From assembly GCA_023424395.1 (NCBI GenBank), contig JAFADY010000018.1:24253-88252 (forward strand): a DNA stretch of 64,000 nt. The letters run 5' to 3'. The notes under the pieces are model-generated. The model made no database searches. It was given only the letters and a program-made list of their open reading frames with translations, and was not told where the DNA came from. A program made the translations under genes and the position numbers. The stretch is from Bacteroidota bacterium (GTDB lineage: Bacteria > Bacteroidota > Bacteroidia > Bacteroidales > Dysgonomonadaceae). Of this stretch, positions 34,718 through 44,290 are shown piece by piece (the first letter of the stretch is position 1; each line of letters begins with the position of its first letter).

Positions 34718-37034
34718 AAGGTCAATTATTACTTTTTCGTTTTTTTTGGTATTTTATGCCCTATTTTCACAAATAAAAGGTGTTATTGTTGATGAAGACG
34801 ATAATCCCATCGAGTTTGTAACTGTTGCCGTTTATAGTTTACCTGACTCATTACTAATAACTGGTACTATAACAGACAGTTTAGGTCGTTATAGTATAAA
34901 TATTAATAATGAGAATTTTGAAAATATATTTCTAACTATTTCAAAGATAGGTCTAGAAAGTGTTTATTTAAAACCTGTTAGTAACCAAATAATTAAATTG
35001 TATCAAAAAAATATTGATTTACAGGATGTTATTGTTACAGCCTATTTACCTTATATTACAAATAATAATGGAAATTTATTAGTAAATATTAATAATACAT
35101 TTCTTAGTAATGCCATTAGTACCAATGAAATATTTAGTTATTTACCCGGTGTAGTTGTGAATACGAATGGTGATCTATCCATTTTTGATCGTGATAATTT
35201 AGTTGTTTATATTAATGACATAATTGTAAGATCCCAAGAACAAATTAAATCAATTCAACCGGCCGATATTGATAAAATTGAAATTATTCGTAATCCAGGT
35301 GCAGAATATAGTTCAAGTATTGATGCTGTAATTCGTATATGGACAAAAAGAAACTTAAGTTCAGAAAATTATATTCTCACTTTAACTAATAACTTATTAT
35401 TAGGAAGAAAAATCTCAAATAACCATAACTTTAGTGTTTTACTTAATAAAGAAAAACTTTCAATTCTAGGCACTTATTACTTTAATAATTCAAATATTAA
35501 ACAATTTGATTTAAGTGAAGCTTATAATTTTTTTGAATCTACTACTATAGAAAATGTAAGAGAACTAGTTGTTGAACATAAATTTAGAAACAATAATATT
35601 TTCCTAGCTTTAAATTACGAAATTGATAAAAGTCATTTGTTGGGTTTTCAATATACTAGTACTATATCCAATTGGAAAATGTATCCCAATGGTATGCAAT
35701 ATATATACATTGATGATAATTTAAATAAAATTGTGAATTTTGAAAATTATGAGAATCATAAACAAGAAATGCATAACTTTAATTTTAATTATATAAGAAG
35801 TTTTAATAAAGATCACAAATTCACTTTTATTACTGACTATGCTTTTCCTAATACCAAAATTATCAATTATATCAAAGAACATAATAATAATGATGAAAAA
35901 TTAAAAATTCAAGAAAATTTATCCAATGCTTTTTATCAAATTTTCAGTTTAAATCCCGAACATAATTTTTCTAATAATAATATAAATTGGATAAATGGGA
36001 TAAAATTCGCTTATATGTCATCATCGTCAAAGATAACTTATTTTCCATCTCTATCTGATCTTCAAGATGATTATAAAATTAATGAGAAGTTAGGTTCATT
36101 ATATTCAAATTTAGGTTTAAAAATTAATAATTTATCAATAACTCTAGGTGTCAGAGGTGAAATGTTATTTCAAACTATGGTAAAGGACAATGCGAGTTTA
36201 GTTGATAATAGTAGTAAGAACATATTTCCATATATATCAGTCAGGAAATCATTGAAAAATAATCTTGAATTTTCAATGACTTATAGACAATTTATTAGTA
36301 GGCCTTCTTTCTCTGATCTTAATCCTACATATATATACCGAGATTCTTTAACTTATGTTGCGGGCAATCCTTTATTAAAGCCTATGAAAGCAAATTTATT
36401 TTCATTGAATATTTCTAAAAATAATTTCTTAGCATCTATTAGCTATCGTATTTACCACGATTCATTTATCTTAGAAGATAAAAGAGACGTGAACAATCCA
36501 AATATAATGATTAGTTCTTTAGGAAACTTATCAGAGAAAAATTCTCTATTATCAGTAAATTTAGGTTATAATTATAATTCTCCTCGTCTAAAATCTACTA
36601 CTAATTTCAATGTAAATAAACCATATACTAAAGTTTATTTTAATTCTGACACTTTAACACTCTCCAAGCCAATTTTTAATATAAAAACAGTATTAAATTT
36701 TAATTTAACTGAAATGTCCACAATTTATTTTTCCTTTAATGTAACGAGTGCAGGGAATACAAAAAATATGAATTACGATTCATTTTCAAATCTTGAAATT
36801 GGGTTTAATCATTTTATGTTAAACAAAAAAATGCTTGTATCTCTTTACTGTTATGATATTTTTCACACCAATCAATCAAATCGATGGACTTCATATAATA
36901 ATAACATAAAATATTCAATGAATTCAAATTCGGATTCTCGCAAATTGGCATTGTCAATAAGATTTAATTTGGGAAAAAATGAAAAAACAATTGAAAAAAA
37001 ATCTTCAAATACAGAAAGTATAAATAGGCTTTAA
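34710..37034 (+). CDS. TonB-receptor-like outer-membrane barrel of cassette 2
   Basis: 774 residues with a signal peptide (FFLVFYALFSQ), a regulatory-like domain (IKGVIVDEDDNPIEFVTVAV, parallel to the cassette 1 protein), a plug (NEIFSYLPGVVVNTNGDLSI) and a barrel with the family motif ISRPSFSDLNPTYIYRDSLT then YVAGNPLLKPM. Domain order equals that of 30233-32596 but sequence identity looks low. The gene overlaps the SPASM enzyme gene and ends 6 bp before the C39 exporter gene, so the three are coupled. Role: peptide passage across the outer membrane (inferred). Confidence 0.8.
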   Translation: MNKRSIITFSFFLVFYALFSQIKGVIVDEDDNPIEFVTVAVYSLPDSLLITGTITDSLGRYSININNENFENIFLTISKIGLESVYLKPVSNQIIKLYQKNIDLQDVIVTAYLPYITNNNGNLLVNINNTFLSNAISTNEIFSYLPGVVVNTNGDLSIFDRDNLVVYINDIIVRSQEQIKSIQPADIDKIEIIRNPGAEYSSSIDAVIRIWTKRNLSSENYILTLTNNLLLGRKISNNHNFSVLLNKEKLSILGTYYFNNSNIKQFDLSEAYNFFESTTIENVRELVVEHKFRNNNIFLALNYEIDKSHLLGFQYTSTISNWKMYPNGMQYIYIDDNLNKIVNFENYENHKQEMHNFNFNYIRSFNKDHKFTFITDYAFPNTKIINYIKEHNNNDEKLKIQENLSNAFYQIFSLNPEHNFSNNNINWINGIKFAYMSSSSKITYFPSLSDLQDDYKINEKLGSLYSNLGLKINNLSITLGVRGEMLFQTMVKDNASLVDNSSKNIFPYISVRKSLKNNLEFSMTYRQFISRPSFSDLNPTYIYRDSLTYVAGNPLLKPMKANLFSLNISKNNFLASISYRIYHDSFILEDKRDVNNPNIMISSLGNLSEKNSLLSVNLGYNYNSPRLKSTTNFNVNKPYTKVYFNSDTLTLSKPIFNIKTVLNFNLTEMSTIYFSFNVTSAGNTKNMNYDSFSNLEIGFNHFMLNKKMLVSLYCYDIFHTNQSNRWTSYNNNIKYSMNSNSDSRKLALSIRFNLGKNEKTIEKKSSNTESINRL

Positions 37035-37040
37035 AAATAC

Positions 37041-39281
37041 ATGATATTTCCCTTTTTTAAACAACCCGACTCCATGGACTGCGGCCCTGCCTGCCTCGCC
37101 ATGATTTCCGAATATTACGGCAAGCGTTATACATTGGAGTATCTACGCGAAAACTGTTTTATCGGTCACGATGGTGTGTCGTTGCTGGGAATTAGCAAAG
37201 CGGCAGAAAAAATAGGTTTTCACACCATTGGCGGTAGAATTACATTCGATAAACTGACAGAAAAAGCCCCGCTACCCTGCATTGTGCACTGGAATCAAGA
37301 GCATTTTGTGGTGGTGTATAAGGCCTCCTCTAACTCCCCCAAAGGGGGAGGACTATTTTCCCCCTTCGGGAGGACTAAGGGGGACTTGATTTACGTTGCC
37401 GATCCCGGCAAAGGCCTTCTTACCTATAACCGCGAAGAATTCTGCAACCACTGGCTAAGTACACAAACAGGCGGCGAAGGAAAAGGTGTTGCCCTGTTGC
37501 TTGAACCTACTCAACTGTTTTATGATAGTGAAGGCGATCGCAAACCACAGGAAAACCGACTGAAATTTCTTTGGAAATACCTGCATAAATACAAACGGTT
37601 TTTCAATCAACTCATTCTGGGTTTATTTATTGGGAGTATCCTGCAACTTATCTTTCCGTTTCTCACGCAAGCCATTGTAGATACCGGAATACAAGGGAAA
37701 GACATTCACTTTATCTGGCTGGTACTTATTGCGCAAATGATGTTGCTTTTCAGCCGGACGGCCATCGATTTTATTCGACGTAAAATACTGTTGCACATCA
37801 GCACGCGTATCAACGTGTCGCTTATATCGGACTTTTTTATTAAACTGATGAAGCTGCCGATGAAGTTTTTCGATACCAAACTCACCGGCGATCTTCTGCA
37901 ACGCATTGAAGACCACCGTCGCATCGAAAACTTCCTTACCAATCAAACCATCAACATTATATTTTCGGCATTTACGTTTATCATCTTTTCCATCGTTTTG
38001 TTTATCTACAATATTCCTATTTTTCTCGTCTTCCTCGTCGGCAGTATTTTGTACGGCGTGTGGATTTTGGTTTTTCTGAAGAAACGGCGCATGTTGGATT
38101 ATAAAATGTTTGAGCAGCAAGGCATTAACCGCAACGTAGTTTATCAGCTTATCACGGGTATGCAGGAAATAAAACTGCAAGGCTGTGAACAGCGCAAACG
38201 TTGGGAGTGGGAAGATGTGCAGGCCGACCTTTTTGATGTGAATATGCAATCGCTCAACTTAAGGCAGAATCAGGAAGCGGGCGGCATTTTTATCAATGAA
38301 ATGAAAAATATTCTGGTAACGGTGTTGGCAGCCACCGCGGTTATCAGTGGAAATCTAACGCTGGGTATGATGCTCTCCATCCAATACATTATCGGACAAT
38401 TGAACAGTCCGGTTGAGCAAATTATGGGTTTTATCTACCAATGGCAGGATGTGAGCATTAGCCTCGACCGTATGAACGAAATCCATACACAACAAAACGA
38501 AGAGGATGCCGGACGAAACATTGCGGCATTACTCCATCAAAACACAGATGTACATATCCGTAACCTCTGTTTTAAATATGATGGTGCACGACTCGATTAC
38601 GTGCTTAATAAAATCAACTTACACATTCCGCAAGACAAAGTTACCGCCATTGTGGGCGCGAGTGGAAGCGGAAAAACTACGCTTGTGAAATTGCTGCTCG
38701 GTTTTTATCCGCCCAACGAGGGCGAAATCCGTATCGGCAGCAAAAACATTAATGAGTTTAACCTCGCATGGTGGCGCAGCCAATGCGGTGCGGTTATGCA
38801 GGACGGTTATCTGTTTTCCGACAGTATCGCCCGAAATATTGCCATATCGGATGATGAAATAGATGTAAAAAAGTTGCGTTATGCAGCCCGGGTTGCCAAT
38901 ATTGCCGATTACGTAGAAGCGCTACCGTTGGGCTACAACACAAAAATAGGCCAAGATGGGCAGGGTGTAAGCCAGGGACAACGACAACGTATATTAATCG
39001 CTCGCGTAGTATATAAAAATCCGCCATTCATTTTTCTGGACGAAGCCACCAACGCGCTTGACGCCAATAATGAAAGGTCGATTGTGGAAAACCTAACGGA
39101 ATTTTACAACGGTAAAACGGTTGTTGTAGTGGCACACCGCTTAAGCACGGTAAAAAATGCCGATCAAATTATAGTACTTGACGAAGGACAAATTGCAGAA
39201 GTAGGATCACATGAAGAATTGACCAGAAAACGGGGAAAGTATTATGAACTGGTAAAAAATCAGCTCGAATTAGGCAATTGA
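37041..39281 (+). CDS. C39-peptidase ABC exporter for GG-leader peptides
   Basis: 746 residues: peptidase C39 domain (1-150) with Gln8, Cys14, His88 and Asp121 as the oxyanion/catalytic set; six membrane helices (about 190-440); ABC ATPase domain with Walker A VGASGSGKTTLVKLLL, signature VSQGQRQRILIAR and Walker B PPFIFLDEATNALD. It cuts leaders after double-Gly and exports the core. His and Asp are 33 residues apart where about 16 is usual, because a palindromic repeat is inserted between them. GC content is higher than in cassette 2 and closer to cassette 1. Confidence 0.93.
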   Translation: MIFPFFKQPDSMDCGPACLAMISEYYGKRYTLEYLRENCFIGHDGVSLLGISKAAEKIGFHTIGGRITFDKLTEKAPLPCIVHWNQEHFVVVYKASSNSPKGGGLFSPFGRTKGDLIYVADPGKGLLTYNREEFCNHWLSTQTGGEGKGVALLLEPTQLFYDSEGDRKPQENRLKFLWKYLHKYKRFFNQLILGLFIGSILQLIFPFLTQAIVDTGIQGKDIHFIWLVLIAQMMLLFSRTAIDFIRRKILLHISTRINVSLISDFFIKLMKLPMKFFDTKLTGDLLQRIEDHRRIENFLTNQTINIIFSAFTFIIFSIVLFIYNIPIFLVFLVGSILYGVWILVFLKKRRMLDYKMFEQQGINRNVVYQLITGMQEIKLQGCEQRKRWEWEDVQADLFDVNMQSLNLRQNQEAGGIFINEMKNILVTVLAATAVISGNLTLGMMLSIQYIIGQLNSPVEQIMGFIYQWQDVSISLDRMNEIHTQQNEEDAGRNIAALLHQNTDVHIRNLCFKYDGARLDYVLNKINLHIPQDKVTAIVGASGSGKTTLVKLLLGFYPPNEGEIRIGSKNINEFNLAWWRSQCGAVMQDGYLFSDSIARNIAISDDEIDVKKLRYAARVANIADYVEALPLGYNTKIGQDGQGVSQGQRQRILIARVVYKNPPFIFLDEATNALDANNERSIVENLTEFYNGKTVVVVAHRLSTVKNADQIIVLDEGQIAEVGSHEELTRKRGKYYELVKNQLELGN
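37322..37386 (+). repeat. Palindromic repeat inserted in frame in the C39 domain
   Basis: aactcccccaaagggggag, then ttttcccccttcgggagga and ctaaggggga: G/C palindromes of a type spread in Bacteroidetes genomes. It is translated as SSNSPKGGGLFSPFGRTKGD between VVVYK and LIYVADPGKG, with no frame disruption. Confidence 0.75.
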
Positions 39282-39283
39282 TA

Positions 39284-39781
39284 ATGGAACAAGAGAACAA
39301 ACAAATTGAACTTCGAAGTGAAAAAGTTCGTAATATCATAGGTAAAGTACCTCCTTTCTTATTGCGAAACGGAATGGCTATGATAGGGTTAGCTTTTGCA
39401 GTGATGATTGGAGTAGCCACGTTTTTAACTTTTCGGCCATCTATTAATACAACTATTGATGCTAAATTACGTAATAGTAACGAAGTATTTTTTTCAAGTA
39501 AAATTCCACAAGATGTTCTTAAAAAAATAGATGACTATACGGCTGTTATTTCCAAAAACACACTCCCTGCTCCTTTCCCAAACCATTTTCAGATTAAATC
39601 CATATCCGACACAATTTATTTTTCAGGTAATCAGGCTTGGTACACAGCCACACTTCAGCCTACTGACACGTTATTTCAAAACCTAAAATTAACAGAAGAT
39701 ATAGTTATCCCTGCTAAGATAGAATTCAAAAAACAAAGTATATTGGAATGGATATTTCAATTATTTAAAATGAAGAAATGA
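39284..39781 (+). CDS. Short HlyD-like membrane protein next to exporter
   Basis: 165 residues from the ATG at 39284, 2 bp after the exporter stop. IELRSEKVRNIIGKVPPFLL followed by a membrane helix (MAMIGLAFAVMIGVATFLTF) is the N-terminal form of HlyD-type adaptors in Bacteroidetes. The long coiled-coil and lipoyl parts are missing; after about 110 periplasmic residues the protein ends with a hydrophobic, basic tail (WIFQLFKMKK). It could be a reduced adaptor or a separate family of exporter partners. Last gene of the RiPP operon. Confidence 0.65.
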   Translation: MEQENKQIELRSEKVRNIIGKVPPFLLRNGMAMIGLAFAVMIGVATFLTFRPSINTTIDAKLRNSNEVFFSSKIPQDVLKKIDDYTAVISKNTLPAPFPNHFQIKSISDTIYFSGNQAWYTATLQPTDTLFQNLKLTEDIVIPAKIEFKKQSILEWIFQLFKMKK

Positions 39782-39976
39782 GAAATGGTCTTTACTCTTC
39801 TTCCTTTGGAGCCTTTTAATCAAAATCATCAAGTATTTATTAACGAATCATTGTGTAGAGCATATTGTAAAAAATTCGGTATATCTTCCAAAAAAAGATT
39901 GTTTCTCTTTCTTGTTTCTCCGTTGAAACTATCAATAAACATTGATATAATTCAAAACAATTAATTTTTTAACATC

Positions 39977-40562
39977 ATGAACAGAATTATCGAAACAGAA
40001 ACATTTCAAAGAATGAATGTTGTTAAAACTCAAAATGAATTAATCACCACTTTTAAAGAAGTGACGGAATTAATTTTAAATTTAAATCAGTGTGTTGAAA
40101 ATACTGTACTTAGAAGCAACATTTTATTTCGAACCCAAACAGAGTTGATGGTATGGATAGAATTATCCAAAAAAAAATCCATTAAGCGAAGAGAGAATAT
40201 TTTATCTTCAGGAGCTTGTTTTTTTAATTGACAAACAAATAAAAATTATCGGTAAAAATTCACGAAATCTCGCGGTGGAAGATGCGGATGATACGAATTT
40301 CAAAACAATGTTAGAATGGTCGGGCTCGACCTTTGAATTTATTGAATTAAGCAAGGCTTTGTTTCTTTCGAAGTCATTTAATGAAGGAGAGTTAACTTTT
40401 AAGGATTTATTTGAAACTTTGTGTGATATTTTTAATGTTGAAATAACGTATCCACATGCAGCCTATACAAAAATGAGGGAAAGAGTCGATGATAGGACAT
40501 TATTTCTTAGTAAACTAAAAGAGCTGGTAGAAGAAGACATGAACAATAAAGATTCAAATTAG
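39977..40562 (+). CDS. RteC-like regulator, split at an A9 run (copy 1)
   Basis: The first frame (39977-40231, MNRIIETETFQRMN...) ends early. The second continues in the +1 frame as NPLSEERIFYLQELVFLIDK, then MLEWSGSTFEFIELSKALFL and RTLFLSKLKELVEEDMNNK to 40562. The C-terminal part (W-S-G-S...ELSKAL...FN.GE...FETL..IFN) is the RteC domain known from regulators of conjugative-transposon excision. The switch point is the run of nine A at 40169-40177: one A fewer restores one frame. The same run breaks the copy at 43744. Either transcriptional slippage or a real (or sequencing) frameshift. Confidence 0.65.
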
Positions 40563-40729
40563 AACTTCATGTTATTCATCTTTATAATTATAAAGGATAT
40601 GGGGAAATTATGCACCCGTATCCTTTTGTTGATTATAGCTGTAAATAATTGTATTATAAATATATATTGTAGCATTCTAAGTGTATAATCCACTATTTTG
40701 AGAGAAATTATTTATTAAACTCAAAAATT

Positions 40730-40974
40730 ATGGAACCAACTCTCACACAAGAAAGCATTTTAGTCTTAAAAACAAGCAAAACAAAACCCTCGGATTCGTA
40801 TCCTCCATCGACAAGAGCGGCAAGGTACAAACCGTGGAACTCAAAAACGCCAACGGAGCTCAATTCTTGAAAATCACTTCCGGCGACATGTTCAAAAACT
40901 TCATGAGCAATTTTTTGGCCCAATACAACGACCCGGGCCACTTCGGCCTCCACAAGCTACTGTACTATAGATGA
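40730..40974 (+). pseudogene. Truncated, frameshifted copy of the DUF3945 gene start
   Basis: The frame reading VSSIDKSGKVQTVELKNANG then AQFLKITSGDMFKNFMSNFL and QYNDPGHFGLHKLL matches residues about 25-78 of the DUF3945 protein at 44471, with DNA identity also high. It is preceded by a frameshift near 40772-40780 and ends in a stop at 40974. With the RteC-like copy upstream it forms a partial duplication of 43744-44705. Confidence 0.85.
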
Positions 40975-41021
40975 GAAAAATCGAAAAACGCTGTAAGAGA
41001 CAATATCAATAAAACAAATCC

Positions 41022-42554
41022 TTACGGAATTTTTACCGAATACGAAATTTTCCTCACCGTATGATCGAAAAAGTCGGCCAATTGAAAAGTAATGGGATAG
41101 ATATTATCGTAATCAACGGTTGTGGCTGCTTTCCGATATGCTTCCACAGCTTTTGTGCCGCCCTTTATGGTTTTTACTTGATTATCGTTGTCGAAATAAA
41201 CATACGTAACGTTTGCCGATTCTATAAGCGCAGTTTCATCGGGTTGCAGTGTATACTCCCCGATAAATTTATTGATGGCAGCTTTCACTTTGCGCGAATC
41301 GGTAGCGCTTTCCACAACCAACAGGCCTACTTTTCCGTAACTTACTGAAGTTACATACGATGCTCCTTTGCTTTTATCGGCATCTTTCAGTTTTTCGAGA
41401 ATAACCGAACCGTCGTCGGGTAAATCCATATCGAGCGAAAAAAGCGTTTGCCGAAAGCTGAATATCAACCCGTAATTTCCCTGCATTTCTTGCCGCGCGT
41501 AGGATTGTCCCGTTACCACTTCGTCTAACTTCACGCCGAAGTTTACCATCCCGATGGCGTGCAAAAGCCGGTAAGAGTAAAACTCCGTTGTTCCATTATC
41601 GCTCAAAGAAGAAAGTATTTGTTTCGGCTTGTGCGATGCGATGTATCGGGCAAATTCATTTTGATTGGCGAGCGAAGGAACGTATGTTTTGGCAACGCTT
41701 CCATTTATAATTGTTGAAGTTGAAACCGAAATCGGCTTGAATGTGTAACCGATGAATTGGGGAATATCAACACCATCACCAATGTTGCGGCTAAGCAGAT
41801 TTCCTAAGAAAACCTTGTTTTTGATGTCAGGATTAACAAACATATAATCATTTTCCACGTCGCAGTATGTTAATGAACTATTAAAGCTAAATTTAGAAGC
41901 ACGAAGAATGGGTATATGCGGGCTTCTTCCGATATCTTTCAACCCGATTTGCGAAATTTTCAACGTTTTCTGTACGCCTTCGGCAGCGAAAATGAGTTCG
42001 CCGTTGCGCCCGTCGAGGTGAAAGTTTTCGAAGAACGTGATAGAAAGCTTTGTGGATTTGTCACCCGAGAGCGGATGTACCTGCAACCATTCGGGAACGT
42101 CCTTCAACTCCCACTTACGGTTGGCAATCACTTCCACACTAAAGTCATGAACATTATTGCCTGCTACAATTTCGTCCATGCTGAGTTTTACAAACGCATC
42201 GGCTTCCAGCAGGCTAAGCTGCGTTATTTCCAGATTACGGCTGATGTGTCCGTTGGTAAAGACGAGTGTTGCCGAGCGTTGTTCAAACGTATCGTTTTCG
42301 TCCGCCTGAATTACAATTTCTTCTTTGGCCTGATCACTCGCGCGGGGAGTTACCTGCATCCAGTCCGGCACGCCCGTAATTGTCCATTCCGCTCCCGATG
42401 TTACAATTATTGTTTCAACGGCATCTTTATGATTGAGCGTGATGTTTTCTTTGTCTAATTTCAACAGGTTTTTTCCGATTTCATCGTCGCAACTCCAGAA
42501 CAGGCTTACGCAATAAACGGCGATTGCCGATAATAAGAATGTGTTGTGTTTCAT
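41022..42554 (-). CDS. BACON-BACON lipoprotein with cytolysin-like (CDC) domain, no domain 4
   Basis: 510 residues. Lipobox CVSLFWSC; two BACON-type Ig domains (about 30-115 and 118-205; TSGAEWTITGVPDWMQVTP, IANRKWELKDVPEWLQVHPL). From about 215 it follows thiol-activated cytolysins: NKVFLGNLLSRN and YTFKPISVSTSTI (compare PGALL and the KRKPI strand), FSFRQTLFSLDMDLPDDG, YVTSVSYGKVGLLVVESATD (compare VSNVAYGR..FVKLET), then NVTYVYFDNDNQV and YPITFQLADFF. It stops where domain 4 with the undecapeptide would begin. It is therefore a membrane-attack-type pore fold attached by lipid, target unknown. Second gene of a minus-strand pair. Confidence 0.75.
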   Translation of the reverse strand: MKHNTFLLSAIAVYCVSLFWSCDDEIGKNLLKLDKENITLNHKDAVETIIVTSGAEWTITGVPDWMQVTPRASDQAKEEIVIQADENDTFEQRSATLVFTNGHISRNLEITQLSLLEADAFVKLSMDEIVAGNNVHDFSVEVIANRKWELKDVPEWLQVHPLSGDKSTKLSITFFENFHLDGRNGELIFAAEGVQKTLKISQIGLKDIGRSPHIPILRASKFSFNSSLTYCDVENDYMFVNPDIKNKVFLGNLLSRNIGDGVDIPQFIGYTFKPISVSTSTIINGSVAKTYVPSLANQNEFARYIASHKPKQILSSLSDNGTTEFYSYRLLHAIGMVNFGVKLDEVVTGQSYARQEMQGNYGLIFSFRQTLFSLDMDLPDDGSVILEKLKDADKSKGASYVTSVSYGKVGLLVVESATDSRKVKAAINKFIGEYTLQPDETALIESANVTYVYFDNDNQVKTIKGGTKAVEAYRKAATTVDYDNIYPITFQLADFFDHTVRKISYSVKIP

Positions 42555-42659
42555 AATGTTTACCTATATCGATTGAAATGTGGTATTCCCACTTGCTTCA
42601 ATCTGCATTTTTGTATGTATCCAAATTGAACTATGGAAAGCATTATTTATTATAAAATA

Positions 42660-43568
42660 TCATTCAATATTAATCGCTTCGAAATAGACCTTCTCGAAAT
42701 GATATTTTAACTCATTATTATCAAAAGCCTTAATATCAATATATCCGGTTGTTGTGTCGTATTCATCAGTTTTGTGTTGTCCGGTAATGGTATAGGAGCC
42801 GACAGTTTTATACTCGATCCAATCTTTATAATAAAATGAAGGAGTAACGTCTGGTTTTCCGATAAATTCCCTTAAGTTCACATTATTGGTTATATCCGCC
42901 TCATTAAACGGGTACACTCCATGTGGAAGTTCGTAAATGTTTTTTTCGGAATTAAGTGTAAACCGAAAACCGTTATCGGTATAAAATTCATGCCTGAATT
43001 TTTTTTGAGGTGTCTGCGGATTCTCTATAATGCTTCCACCTCTGTTGTACAATAATCGGGTATTTTCATTTACAAGTTTCAAGGAATTTGTTGTATAATT
43101 TCTGCATTCTATATCTTTAAGAGAAGGTATATCTATTTTTCCTTTTAAAAAGAAAGGTTCTCTGTTGGCCAGGGTATTGATATACAGGTTCCCTTCGAAC
43201 TCGAAGTACAAAGAACCGGTTTTATCATCGAACTTGAAGTTATTTATCGTAAAATGTTTATAAGGATCGAAATAAGTAGATTCAAATATCCCTTCTTCTC
43301 CCAAATACGTTACTTTATCAATTGAGCCATAATCTTTCAAATAAAAATAAATCGAGAATCTTTCATTGTCTTGATTGCGATAGTTGACATGAAGGAATAA
43401 ATTATTACAATTCTTGTTGCAAGTGCTTTGAGCATCAAATCGAAAATTGTATGTTTTTTCGCCTTTAATAATCTGAGCTGAACTGTCGCCTAAATCTTCG
43501 GGAGCGATTTTGTCGCTGCAACTTGCAAAAATTAGTGCAAGTAAAAACAGGTAAAGTACTTTTTTCAT
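42660..43568 (-). CDS. Lipoprotein partner of the cytolysin-like gene
   Basis: 302 residues from the ATG at 43568, with lipobox LIFASC. Mostly beta strands, two Cys pairs (STCNKNCNN and IECRNY). No family recognised. It is 105 bp upstream of the cytolysin-like gene in the same direction, so the pair is probably co-transcribed. Pore-forming proteins of this superfamily in Bacteroidetes often occur as gene pairs, so a helper, receptor or immunity role is possible but not shown. Confidence 0.65.
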   Translation of the reverse strand: MKKVLYLFLLALIFASCSDKIAPEDLGDSSAQIIKGEKTYNFRFDAQSTCNKNCNNLFLHVNYRNQDNERFSIYFYLKDYGSIDKVTYLGEEGIFESTYFDPYKHFTINNFKFDDKTGSLYFEFEGNLYINTLANREPFFLKGKIDIPSLKDIECRNYTTNSLKLVNENTRLLYNRGGSIIENPQTPQKKFRHEFYTDNGFRFTLNSEKNIYELPHGVYPFNEADITNNVNLREFIGKPDVTPSFYYKDWIEYKTVGSYTITGQHKTDEYDTTTGYIDIKAFDNNELKYHFEKVYFEAINIE

Positions 43569-43743
43569 GAAAATAATATTTATGTTAAGTGAAACAAATG
43601 TGTCATATATTATTAAGATGAAAAAATGAGAAAAACGTTGCATGTAATAGTGTTAAAAAAGAGTAAATACAATGATTGTGATATTTTACACACAGGAGAC
43701 GATATAGTTAAAAAGAATAATTAAAACTAAAGAATTTCAGAGT

Positions 43744-44290
43744 ATGATCCTGTCACAATCTTCTGAAATGACAGACCCCTTCAAACAAGTTTCCAAATTT
43801 ATTCTGAAATTAAGTGAAGAAATGTATGATCCGTTTATGTGGACATCCATCCTGGAAAGGACAAAGTTGGAGATTTCGATCATCAAGAACTTTGTCGCCA
43901 AAAAAAAATGATCTTATCGGTGTTTTTTATTTTGAAGAATTGAGCCGTCTGATTGATTCTCAAATTAAATTTATCCGGAAGATTGCAGTATCCAACCAAA
44001 ATATATTTGAAAACAGGCATCCCCCTCCTGTATCGAAGTTAAAATGGACTGCCGGCATATTCGAATTCGTTGAACTCTCTAAAGCATTGCATTATACTTC
44101 CTGCTTCAATAACGGAGATATTGACTTTAACACATTTTTCGGAAATCTCAGCAAACTATTTTATTTTTCCGTTTCGCATCCGGAACAATAGTACAACAAA
44201 ATGCAAGACAGGGTAGGTGACAGAACACTCTTCTTATCCAAGTTAAAAGTGAATCTGGAAAAAGACATGGATAAAAAAGATTCAAAATAA
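43744..44290 (+). pseudogene. RteC-like regulator, split at an A9 run (copy 2)
   Basis: The first frame begins MILSQSSEMTDPFKQVSKFI and ends at a run of nine A (43900-43908). The +1 frame continues NDLIGVFYFEELSRLIDSQI, then LKWTAGIFEFVELSKALHYT to a TAG at 44189-44191, after which QDRVGDRTLFLSKLKVNLEK runs to 44290. The break point, the length of the A run and the direction of the shift are the same as in copy 1. The extra stop suggests this copy is dead or makes a shorter protein. Confidence 0.65.
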
